Of a stretch of 14,302 nucleotides of DNA, positions 7,112-14,110 are shown piece after piece; position 1 is the stretch's first letter; every line of letters begins with the position of its first letter. The translations under genes and the position numbers were made by a program. A model generated the notes under the pieces. That model did no database searches. It was not told the DNA's origin and was given only the letters and a program-made list of their open reading frames with translations. Source of the DNA: JAWPNA01 sp045402695 (GTDB lineage Bacteria; Acidobacteriota; Polarisedimenticolia; JACPZX01; DASXTC01); contig JAWPNA010000433.1 of the NCBI GenBank assembly GCA_045402695.1, positions 1 through 14,302 on the forward strand, read 5' to 3'.

Positions 7112-7122
7112 CAACCTGTCAG
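7108..7122. promoter_or_regulatory. Perfect palindrome CTGACA-N3-TGTCAG, candidate enhancer site of the sigma-54 activator
   Basis: CTGACA (7108-7113), ACC, TGTCAG (7117-7122): 6-bp arms, no mismatch, overlapping the stop codon of the response regulator. It centres about 135 bp upstream of the start predicted from the sigma-54 promoter at 7224-7239, a typical enhancer position. The half-site recurs before the other sigma-54 promoter (3756-3792). Confidence 0.55.
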
Positions 7123-7148
7123 CGCCCGACCCCTCAAGCCTCTTGCGC

Positions 7149-7163
7149 TCCGTGCCGCACGGA
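7149..7163. promoter_or_regulatory. Second perfect palindrome, TCCGTGC-C-GCACGGA
   Basis: Seven-bp arms around one central base, in the gap between the response regulator and the large operon. Its centre is 41 bp (about four helical turns) downstream of the CTGACA palindrome and about 94 bp upstream of the predicted sigma-54 start. It may be a second protein-binding site. It could also be part of a transcript end for the kinase-regulator pair, although no T-tract follows. I found no second copy in the other regulatory region. Confidence 0.35.
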
Positions 7164-7223
7164 ACCCGTTAAGCCCTCTCGATTCAGCCGATTCAGGACG
7201 ATCAGGTTGGCTCTCTCCGGACC

Positions 7224-7239
7224 TGGAACCGTATTTGCT
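7224..7239 (+). promoter_or_regulatory. Candidate sigma-54 (-24/-12) promoter for the six-gene respiratory operon
   Basis: TGGAACCGTATTTGCT: TGG-A-AC at -24 (consensus TGGCAC, one mismatch), the required GG-N10-GC spacing, and a perfect TTGCT at -12. Predicted start is about 7250, leaving a 40-45-base leader to the ATG at 7294. It is the better of the two sigma-54 matches in the window and lies 112 bp after the gene for a GAFTGA-containing activator. Confidence 0.72.
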
Positions 7240-7293
7240 GATATCCAAGGCGTCCGGCCATGCGCTGCTGCCGTGGACCGGCCCGGGAGACAC

Positions 7294-7818
7294 ATGAGCG
7301 TGAGCCCTGTCCGCCGACTTCTGATAGGCGCGATCGTCCTGGTTTCGGCGGCCAGCGGGTACGCGGTCGGCCGTGTGCTCTTCCTGCCGACCGAGCTCGT
7401 CACACAGCCAATCGCTTTCAATCACAAGATCCATGCGAAGGACGCAGGGATCACATGTGACACGTGCCATCAATTCTATGCCGAACGAGATCATGCCGGT
7501 CTTCCCGGGCTCGACACATGCCTGGGGTGTCACGAGGAGCCCCAGACCGACAGTCCCGAAGAGGCCAAAATCAAGGAGCTGGCCGCGGCTGGCCGGAACG
7601 ATGTCTTCCTCAAGCTGTTCAGGGTGGCGGATCATGCGTTCTATTCTCATCGGCGTCACGTCATGATCGCGCGCCTGGAATGCGAAGCCTGCCATGGGTC
7701 GATAGCCACGACGACATCGCCGCCGCAGAAAGCCGCGATCCGGATCACGATGGAGTTCTGCATTGATTGTCATCGCGGGCACAAGATCTCATCCGATTGC
7801 ACTCGCTGTCACCGCTAG
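7294..7818 (+). CDS. Membrane-anchored pentaheme cytochrome c (cytochrome c3/c7-like, ActA/QrcA-like role)
   Basis: 174 residues. One N-terminal hydrophobic helix (about 8-31), an uncleaved anchor or signal, then five CXXCH motifs: CDTCH (55-59), CLGCH (76-80), CEACH (130-134), CIDCH (156-160) and CTRCH (169-173). The pairs FNHKIH and YSHRRH supply distal histidines in the cytochrome c3/c7 manner, so most hemes should be bis-His and low-potential. ATG 7294 is chosen over the upstream in-frame ATG at 7207 because GGGAG precedes it and because 7207 lies before the predicted transcription start. First gene of the operon; 17 bp separate it from the MopB gene. A small multiheme cytochrome followed by MopB, Fe-S and NrfD subunits is the order seen in Qrc and alternative complex III, so it probably exchanges electrons between the complex and periplasmic carriers. 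Confidence 0.9.
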   Translation: MSVSPVRRLLIGAIVLVSAASGYAVGRVLFLPTELVTQPIAFNHKIHAKDAGITCDTCHQFYAERDHAGLPGLDTCLGCHEEPQTDSPEEAKIKELAAAGRNDVFLKLFRVADHAFYSHRRHVMIARLECEACHGSIATTTSPPQKAAIRITMEFCIDCHRGHKISSDCTRCHR

Positions 7819-7835
7819 AGGAGGCAGGGCGCCGC

Positions 7836-10190
7836 ATGATCATCGGCAGACGGGAGTTCCTGGCGGGCCTTGGAGGACTGGGCGCCGGGCTGGGCCTGGG
7901 CGCCGTCTCGCACTGGCTCCCCCTGCCCTCCCCCGAGGTAGGGCCGGCCTGGTCGCCCGGGCGCGAGGAGTTCGTCACTTCCACCTGCACGCTTTGTCCT
8001 TCACATTGTGGCATCCGGGGACGCCTGGTCGACGGGAAGCTGGTCAGGATAGATGGTAACCCGCTTCACCCGATCAGCCGCGGGGGCCTTTGCGCGAAGG
8101 GACGCGCCGGCATACAGCTCCTGTACCACCCGGGTCGCCTGAACGGGCCTGTAGAGCGGACCGGGCCTCCGGGGTCGAGTGAGTTCCGCCGGATCACCTG
8201 GGACGAGGCTCTCGGACGCATCGGCAAGAGGCTGGCCGACCTTCGAGCGAGGGGGGAGGCGCGATCCAGCGCTTGGCTCGTGGGAGACGTGACCGGCATC
8301 CGGGGAGAACTGCTGCGGCGGTTCGCCCGGGTTTATGGGACGCCGCACATGCTGAAGGAGGATTACTCGGATGATGCCGCCAGGGTTCTCCGGCTGACCC
8401 AGGGGATCGATGCGCCTCCGGCCTTCGATCTGGACGCCTCCGGCTTTGTGCTGTCCTTCGGCGCAGCCGTATCGGAGGCGTGGTGGAGTCTGCCGCAGGC
8501 GGCGCGGTCGAGGGATCCGGAAAGGGGCCGCCGTCCGCGCTGGGTTCAGGTCGACGTGCGACACTCTCGAACTGCGGTCCGCGCCGACGAGTGGATTCCC
8601 GTTCGTCCCGGCACATACGGCGTGCTGGCCCTTGGGATCGCCTACGTGATCCTCAAGGAGGGACTCTATGACGCGGAGAGGATCCGCGATCAGGTCCAGG
8701 GGGTGGAGGACTGGGAAGACGAGCAGGGTCGTACGGTCCCCGGCTTCCGGAGCCTGGCGCTCCGACACGGTCGCACGGAGGATGTCTCGCGGCGCACGGG
8801 CGTACCCGCCGAGGCTCTCGTGCGGCTGGCGAAGTCGTTCGGTGCCGCGCAGAGACCGATCGCACTCTGGGATCAGTGCGTTTCCTGGCGGGCCGGCGGG
8901 CTCTCCGATGCGATGGTCATACATACTCTCAACATCCTGGTCGGGGCGCTGGATCGCCCGGGAGGCGTGCTCGTCCAGCCGCCGCTGCCGGTGCCGTCGT
9001 TCGATGGACAGGGGAACCCCGGGGTTCCCGATCGTGCCGGGCGAGAGACTCCTCAACTGACCTCTGGTGACTGGGCCTCACGGATCGCGGGGGAGCGATC
9101 CACGCCCATCAATACCATGTTCCTGTACCACGCGAACCCGGTCGCGTCCACGTCCAACCAGACGGAGGCGGCGCGGGCTCTCGACCGCATTCCGCTGCTG
9201 GTCTCCTTCTCTCCGTTCCTGGACGAGAGCGCGAAGCGCGCTCACCTCGTTCTCCCCGACAACGTCTACCTGGAGCGATGGCAGGATGCCTCCGCGCCCG
9301 CCTCTGTCCCGATCCCCGTCTGGGGCCTGGTGCAGCCGATGGTCCCGCCCCTTCATGACACTCGTGCCACCAGCGAGATCATCCTCGAGATCTCGGCGCG
9401 TCTGGGAGGCGAAGTGGCGGACAGCTTCCCCTGGTCGAAGATGGACCAACTCGTGGAGGCGCGGGCCAGGGCGCTCGCGTCCACGCGCCGAGGCGGCGCG
9501 CTTGACGGCAAGTTTCGCCGCGGTGAACTGCGTGAGCTCGAAGCTCGTGGATGGTGGATCCCCCACGGACTGTCGGGCGATGAGTTCTGGAAGGTCATCA
9601 GAGAGAGAGGAGGATGGTTCGACCCTTACTACGACTACGACGATCGGAGCGCGGTGTCGAGGTTCCCCGGCGGCAGGGTGAAGATCTTTTCATCCGAGGC
9701 TCGCGAGGCGATCGGCCGGTCGACGCCGGGACTGGCCGCGGGTTTCCTGCCGCTCGTGGCATCCGCCGAACCCATGCAAGAGGCATTCGCGGGTAGCTAT
9801 CCCCTTCGACTGATTCCCTACCGTGTGCTGACCCTTGCCTCGGGGGGGACCGCGCTGATGCCCTGGCTGCTGGAGAACCTTGGTGTCCTGACCGGCGACG
9901 CGTGGGAGACCTGGGCGGAGATCAATCCCGAGACGGGGCGCGAGCTGGGCCTCTCTTCCGGGCAGTTGGTGCGCGTCGAGTCGAGCAGCGGCGGGTTCCT
10001 CGCCCGCCTGAGAGTTCGAGCGGGGGCGCAACCCGGCGTGGTGAATGTCCCTTACGGCCTCCACACGAACGTCGAGGGCTGGGGCCTGAGCCGTGGATCG
10101 AACCCGCTGAGCGCAATTGATAGCCGCCGGGATCCCGTGACCGGTCTGCCCGACTGGTACTCCACCCGTGTGCGGGTGGTGCCGGCCTGA
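7836..10190 (+). CDS. Tat-exported MopB-family (molybdopterin oxidoreductase-like) subunit, QrcB/PsrA-like
   Basis: 784 residues. The N-terminus IGRREFLAG followed by a Gly/Leu-rich stretch is a twin-arginine signal, so the protein works outside the membrane. Cys51, Cys54, Cys58 and Cys86 form the N-terminal [4Fe-4S] site (CTLCPSHC, LCAKG), and the rest follows MopB architecture: ITWDEAL near 120, AHLVLPDNVYLERW, and a C-terminal cap domain with GLSSGQLVRVES. The segment that normally carries the Cys, SeCys or Ser metal ligand reads HMLKEDYSDDAARVL (171-185) with no Cys, so molybdenum binding is doubtful, as in QrcB and ActB. The ATG at 7836 has AGGAGG 11 bases upstream; the longer TTG-started frame would hide the Tat motif. 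If metal-free, it is a structural and electron-conducting subunit; if active, a quinol-linked reductase or oxidase of unknown substrate. Confidence 0.88.
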   Translation: MIIGRREFLAGLGGLGAGLGLGAVSHWLPLPSPEVGPAWSPGREEFVTSTCTLCPSHCGIRGRLVDGKLVRIDGNPLHPISRGGLCAKGRAGIQLLYHPGRLNGPVERTGPPGSSEFRRITWDEALGRIGKRLADLRARGEARSSAWLVGDVTGIRGELLRRFARVYGTPHMLKEDYSDDAARVLRLTQGIDAPPAFDLDASGFVLSFGAAVSEAWWSLPQAARSRDPERGRRPRWVQVDVRHSRTAVRADEWIPVRPGTYGVLALGIAYVILKEGLYDAERIRDQVQGVEDWEDEQGRTVPGFRSLALRHGRTEDVSRRTGVPAEALVRLAKSFGAAQRPIALWDQCVSWRAGGLSDAMVIHTLNILVGALDRPGGVLVQPPLPVPSFDGQGNPGVPDRAGRETPQLTSGDWASRIAGERSTPINTMFLYHANPVASTSNQTEAARALDRIPLLVSFSPFLDESAKRAHLVLPDNVYLERWQDASAPASVPIPVWGLVQPMVPPLHDTRATSEIILEISARLGGEVADSFPWSKMDQLVEARARALASTRRGGALDGKFRRGELRELEARGWWIPHGLSGDEFWKVIRERGGWFDPYYDYDDRSAVSRFPGGRVKIFSSEAREAIGRSTPGLAAGFLPLVASAEPMQEAFAGSYPLRLIPYRVLTLASGGTALMPWLLENLGVLTGDAWETWAEINPETGRELGLSSGQLVRVESSSGGFLARLRVRAGAQPGVVNVPYGLHTNVEGWGLSRGSNPLSAIDSRRDPVTGLPDWYSTRVRVVPA

Positions 10191-10203
10191 TGCGGAGGAG
10201 CTG

Positions 10204-10887
10204 ATGACACGTTGGGGCATGGTGATCGATCTCGACCGCTGCAATGGCTGCCAGGCATGTGAAGTCGCGTGCCGGACGGAGAACAACATCGCCGTGTGCG
10301 GTCCCGACGATGCCCGTAAGAATCGGACGATCTCCTGGATGCACGTGATTGCGCAAGAGGAAGGAGAATGGCCCAACGTGCGGACGCGGTTGTTGCCTCG
10401 CCCCTGCATGCAGTGCGACCGCCCCCCGTGCACCGCAGTCTGTCCCGTCAGGGCGACCTCGATCGATGAAGAGGGAATCGTCGGCCAGATATACGCCCGC
10501 TGCATCGGCTGCCGCTACTGTGCCAACGCGTGTCCCTACACGGTCAAGTCGTTCAACTGGAAGAGACCCGAGTACCCCGAATCGGCACTCCCGATGCTGA
10601 ACCCGGATGTCTCCACTCGGCCGGTCGGCGTCATCGAGAAGTGCACCTTTTGCCATCACAGGCTGCAGCGGGCCAGAGAGCAGGCCCGCGCCGAGGGCCG
10701 GCCCCTGCGCGAGGAGGAGTACGTCCCGGCCTGCGCTGAGAGCTGTCCCACCGGGGCCATCGCCTTCGGCGACCTGGAGAACCCCGATCACAAGGTCTCG
10801 AGACTGGTCAAGGATTCCCGGGCGTTTCGTCTCCTGGAGGAGCTCGGGACGCAACCAAAGGTCTACTACCTGACGGAGGAGCGTTGA
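10204..10887 (+). CDS. Ferredoxin-like subunit with four [4Fe-4S] sites (DmsB/PsrB/QrcC-like)
   Basis: 227 residues. Sixteen cysteines in four groups: CNGCQACEVAC (13-23), CMQCDRPPCTAVCP, CIGCRYCANACP, and CTFC paired with ACAESCP after a charged insert. This is the standard four-cluster electron-transfer subunit linking a MopB subunit to a NrfD membrane protein. It has no signal peptide, as expected for a subunit co-exported with a Tat-bearing partner. A strong GGAGGAG precedes the ATG by 3-5 bases, 13 bp after the MopB stop. In alternative complex III the MopB and Fe-S modules are fused into ActB; here they are separate genes, as in Qrc and polysulfide reductase. Electrons likely pass through it between the NrfD quinone site and the periplasmic hemes. 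Confidence 0.94.
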   Translation: MTRWGMVIDLDRCNGCQACEVACRTENNIAVCGPDDARKNRTISWMHVIAQEEGEWPNVRTRLLPRPCMQCDRPPCTAVCPVRATSIDEEGIVGQIYARCIGCRYCANACPYTVKSFNWKRPEYPESALPMLNPDVSTRPVGVIEKCTFCHHRLQRAREQARAEGRPLREEEYVPACAESCPTGAIAFGDLENPDHKVSRLVKDSRAFRLLEELGTQPKVYYLTEER

Positions 10888-10890
10888 GGC

Positions 10891-12243
10891 ATGAGCGACA
10901 TGGACAAGCTGGCGACCCTCTCACAGGATCAGCGCGTGCTTCTCGCCCCGCTTGTCCGCACCACACGGTGGTTCTGGATATGGGCCGCCGTGCTCGTAGC
11001 GATCACACTGTGGGGAGGCGCCGCCTACCTTCTCCAGCTCAACTCCGGGCTCGGTGTTACGGGTCTCAACACTCCCGAGTACTGGGGCATCTACATCATA
11101 TGCTTCGTCTTTTTCATAGGCATCTCTCACGCGGGGACGCTGATCTCGGCGATCCTGCGCATCACCAACGCCGAATGGCGCCGCGCCATCACACGATCCG
11201 CGGAGTTCATCACGGTGCTGGTCATCGCGTTCGGCGCGGTCCAGCCGATTCTCGATCTCGGCCGCCCCGACAGGGTGTTGTACGTCCTGCTGCACGGCCA
11301 GGCATGGTCCCCGCTTCTCTGGGATGTGTGCAGCATCGGACTCTACTTCACGGCGAGCAGCATCTACCTCTACGTGCCGATGATCCCGGATCTGGCGGTG
11401 ATCCGGGATCTGAAGATCCGGCCCGCCTGGTTTTACTGGTTCCTCGCGATCGGCTATCAGGACACACCGCGGGCGCGCCGGATCCTGCAACGGATCATCG
11501 CGGTCCTGGCGGTGGTGGTCATCCCAATCGCGATTTCGGTCCACACGGTGATCGCCTGGATCTTCGCCCTGACGCTGAGACCCATGTGGCACAGCACCAT
11601 TTTCGGCCCCTATTTCGTCATCGGCGCCATCTACTCCGGCATCGCGGCGCTCATCATCGCGATGGCCATCCTGCGCCGGGTGTACCACCTCGAGGCGTAT
11701 TTCAAGGCCGTCCACTTCAACAACATGGGCCTGATGCTGCTGCTCATGTCGCTGCTTTGGACGTACTTCACCTTCGCCGAATACCTCACAGCGTGGTATG
11801 GGGGCGAAAAGGCCGAGATGGCCACCTTCTGGTCGAAGGTCAACGGTCCGTTCGCCGTGCCCTTCTGGGTGATGGTGGCTTCCTGTTTCCTCGTGCCGCT
11901 CGCGCTGATGAGCCGCAAGGCGACACGAGGCGTCTGGGGAACCTCCATTGCCTCGGCATTTGTCGTGCTCGGGATGTGGCTCGAGCGGTTCAACATTGTC
12001 GTTCCCACATCCGTCCATCCGCGCATCGAGATGACGGCGGCGGCGTATTCGCCGTCCTGGGTCGAGCTGTCGATCATGGCGGCCACATTCTCCGGGTTCA
12101 TCCTGGTGTACATGGTGGCAACCAAGTTCTTTCCGATCATCTCGCTCTGGGAGATCCAGGAAGGTAGAGAGGAGGCCGTCAAGGACGTGTCCGAGCGTGT
12201 GGCCAGCTACTTGCCCGACGACATGGAGGTCGCCGGGACATGA
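10891..12243 (+). CDS. nrfD: NrfD/PsrC-family integral membrane quinone-site subunit (ActC/QrcD-like)
   Basis: 450 residues with about ten hydrophobic helices by eye (near 27-50, 66-88, 103-122, 138-165, 196-220, 230-258, 275-298, 321-340, 352-370 and 393-415). That is the larger ActC/QrcD size class rather than the eight-helix PsrC form. Conserved-looking polar residues inside helices include GISHAGTLISAILR, SVHTVIAWIF and MWHSTIFGPYFV, the regions that form the quinone site in this family. The gene starts 3 bp after the Fe-S gene, with GGAGGAG about 9 bases before the ATG, and its end overlaps the next start by 4 bases. It should anchor the Fe-S and MopB subunits on the periplasmic face and oxidise or reduce menaquinone or ubiquinone. 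Confidence 0.94.
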   Translation: MSDMDKLATLSQDQRVLLAPLVRTTRWFWIWAAVLVAITLWGGAAYLLQLNSGLGVTGLNTPEYWGIYIICFVFFIGISHAGTLISAILRITNAEWRRAITRSAEFITVLVIAFGAVQPILDLGRPDRVLYVLLHGQAWSPLLWDVCSIGLYFTASSIYLYVPMIPDLAVIRDLKIRPAWFYWFLAIGYQDTPRARRILQRIIAVLAVVVIPIAISVHTVIAWIFALTLRPMWHSTIFGPYFVIGAIYSGIAALIIAMAILRRVYHLEAYFKAVHFNNMGLMLLLMSLLWTYFTFAEYLTAWYGGEKAEMATFWSKVNGPFAVPFWVMVASCFLVPLALMSRKATRGVWGTSIASAFVVLGMWLERFNIVVPTSVHPRIEMTAAAYSPSWVELSIMAATFSGFILVYMVATKFFPIISLWEIQEGREEAVKDVSERVASYLPDDMEVAGT

Positions 12244-13499
12244 GCCGACGCGATCTTCGATCGCCCGATCCCTGCCACCGCTGGATGGGGCATTCGGCCG
12301 CCGGTTCGTCATACAGGGGGCGGTTGCATCGCTCGTTGTTGATCGTCCTGCTCGCCTTTCTGCCGGCGGGTCCCGCTTCGGCCGCAGACGTGCAGACCAT
12401 GAAGGGGAATCCGTTCCGGGGGCGCGAGTTGCTGTCGCAGAAACTGTGCACGCAGTGCCACGCCGTGTGGGGACACGGCGGGATGTTGGGGCCCGACATC
12501 TCCACGGCGGTGACCGGCAAGAGCTGGCTTGATCTCGTGGGGGATTTCTGGAATCACACGCCGAGCATGATTGACGCGATGGCCGGCAAGGGGCACCCGT
12601 GGCCGACGCTCGATCACGGAGAGATGGCCGATCTCCTCAGCTATCTCTACTACCTGCGGCTTTTCGACGAGCCGGGTGACGCGGCGAACGGATCGGCGAC
12701 CTACTCTCAGCTTCAGTGTGGGAACTGTCACAGTCTCGCGGGACACGGCGGCGACCAGGGCGGGCCGCTCGACAGGTTCTCGGCCTATCCCTCCTCGGTG
12801 ATGCTCGCTCAGGCCATGTGGAACGCCGGACCTGCGATGCAACGAGAACAACTGGGGCGCGGCGCGGACATACCGACCTTCTCCCGCAAGGAGATGGCCG
12901 ACATCCAGGCATACATACGAGCCCGCGCCCTGCGTGAGGGCGGTGAGATCGAGCTGCTGCCACTGCCAGATCCGGATCGGGGATCCGAGGTCTTCAAGGC
13001 AAAGCGATGCGGCGCATGTCACGGCACAGGGCGGCGCGAGGGCCCGGATCTCGCGCGGCTGGTTGTCGACATGACCGTCTCAGAGATCAGCGGGATCCTG
13101 TGGAACCACAGCTATAAGATGACCGGCAGGATGCAGGCTCGCGGCATTCCGTTCCCGCGGTTCGAGGGTACGGAGATGGCCGACCTGATCTCGTATCTGC
13201 ATTTTCTCGGCTTCCTGAGGGAATCGGGGGACGCCTGGAAGGGTCGGTCGATCTTTGAGCAGAAAGGATGTGTCAGATGCCACGAGGGACCCGGCGCGGC
13301 GGCGAAGAGTCTCTCCGGCAACCAGGTCGCGAGGGATCCGATTGCTCTGTCGGCCGCGATGTGGAACCACGCACCGGAAATGCACCTCCTCATGGCCGAC
13401 CAGGCTGTGGCATGGCCGAAGTTCGACATCGGCGACATGGGAAACCTGGCTGCCTACCTTCGGAGCGTGTCGTCGCCCGCGTCGCAGAAGGAGCGATGA
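12240..13499 (+). CDS. Tetraheme cytochrome built of four tandem monoheme cytochrome c domains
   Basis: 419 residues. A long polar leader is followed by a signal helix (LHRSLLIVLLAFLPAGPASA, about 29-48), then four class-I-like cytochrome c units of roughly 90 residues with heme sites CTQCH (70), CGNCH (160), CGACH (257) and CVRCH (344). The units repeat a signature: a WN(H/A)xxxxM segment (TPSM, GPAM, SYKM, APEM) likely giving the Met ligand, then a Pro-bearing turn and EMADLxxYLxxL (DMGNLAAYL in the last). His/Met ligation implies higher potential than the pentaheme subunit. The start overlaps the NrfD stop as ATGA, indicating translational coupling; ATG 12285 is an alternative. It takes the place of the monoheme ActE-type cytochrome of alternative complex III and may be the outlet to periplasmic partners. 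Confidence 0.9.
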   Translation: MSRRDLRSPDPCHRWMGHSAAGSSYRGRLHRSLLIVLLAFLPAGPASAADVQTMKGNPFRGRELLSQKLCTQCHAVWGHGGMLGPDISTAVTGKSWLDLVGDFWNHTPSMIDAMAGKGHPWPTLDHGEMADLLSYLYYLRLFDEPGDAANGSATYSQLQCGNCHSLAGHGGDQGGPLDRFSAYPSSVMLAQAMWNAGPAMQREQLGRGADIPTFSRKEMADIQAYIRARALREGGEIELLPLPDPDRGSEVFKAKRCGACHGTGRREGPDLARLVVDMTVSEISGILWNHSYKMTGRMQARGIPFPRFEGTEMADLISYLHFLGFLRESGDAWKGRSIFEQKGCVRCHEGPGAAAKSLSGNQVARDPIALSAAMWNHAPEMHLLMADQAVAWPKFDIGDMGNLAAYLRSVSSPASQKER

Positions 13500-13547
13500 C
13501 GGACGAACCTCCCGGAGCTCGCGAGGCCTGAGAGGCAGGACTTGGTC

Positions 13548-13943
13548 ATGGCTGCTCGTGCCGAGGTGCTTGTCTGCGGTTGCCGCGACGATGATGTCGC
13601 GGTGATCAGGGAGGCACTGGGGCCGGATGGGCCGGTTCTGCGCAGTGTGAGCAGTCCGGTGAAGGCAGCTCACCACGCCGTCGCCGATCGCCCGCTTGCT
13701 TTCGCCCTGGGCATCGGCAAGAACACCCTGTCCCATCTGGACCTGATTCCGGTGATCCGCGCGGTGAGAAGCGATTTACCGGTGATTGTCATCGCGCAGG
13801 ACGACTCGCTGGAGCTGGAGCGGGCCGCGCGGCGGAAGGGAATCTTCTACTACCTCGTGCGTCCGCTGGAAGACGGGGAAGTGCGCGCGGTTTTCCGGGA
13901 CGCGCTGCGTGCGGCCCCGCACGGTAAAGAGAGCAAACCATGA
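13548..13943 (+). CDS. Stand-alone degenerate receiver-like domain (pseudo-response regulator)
   Basis: 131 residues with the alternating strand/helix pattern of a CheY-type receiver and no output domain. The acidic pocket is partly kept (Asp14-16). The phospho-acceptor strand reads LAFALGIG, with Leu54/Gly55 where Asp should be; the Thr/Ser strand reads VIVIAQDD with Ala83; and the Lys-Pro motif is Arg105-Pro106 (YYLVRP). Loss of all three active residues argues against phosphorylation. ATG 13548 is chosen because AGGCAGGA sits 7 bases before it; a TTG at 13542 would be too close. It lies 48 bp after the cytochrome gene on the same strand, so it is probably the last gene of the operon. A protein-interaction role is inferred; no function is known to me. 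Confidence 0.72.
   Translation: MAARAEVLVCGCRDDDVAVIREALGPDGPVLRSVSSPVKAAHHAVADRPLAFALGIGKNTLSHLDLIPVIRAVRSDLPVIVIAQDDSLELERAARRKGIFYYLVRPLEDGEVRAVFRDALRAAPHGKESKP
13908..13923. repeat. Perfect short inverted repeat at the 3' end of the operon
   Basis: CGTGCGG (13908-13914), CC, CCGCACG (13917-13923): a 7-bp stem 20 bp before the stop of the last operon gene. No T-tract follows, so a terminator role is uncertain; it may stall polymerase or protect transcript 3' ends. Confidence 0.3.
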
Positions 13944-14110
13944 GACATCAACAAGGTCGTCGCCGGTGAGAGAATGCTCCGTCCGTTACACGTCCACGGC
14001 TACGCAGACCACTACGTCAGCCGCCTCAACCTGGGCGCCGACTCCTGCAGCTCCGCGGCTTCGTGGAGGAATCAGCTTGCCAGCACACGGTTGACGACGG
14101 AAAGGCTCGC

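Noticed and set aside
7767..7835. Upstream TTG start of the MopB frame
   Set aside because: It overlaps the preceding cytochrome gene and would put 23 residues before the Tat signal; ATG 7836 gives a normal RR-motif N-terminus.
10921..12312. 463-codon minus-strand open frame opposite the NrfD gene
   Set aside because: The translation is dominated by Arg, His, Asp and Glu with no motif; it is the antisense of a ten-helix membrane protein with strong family signatures.
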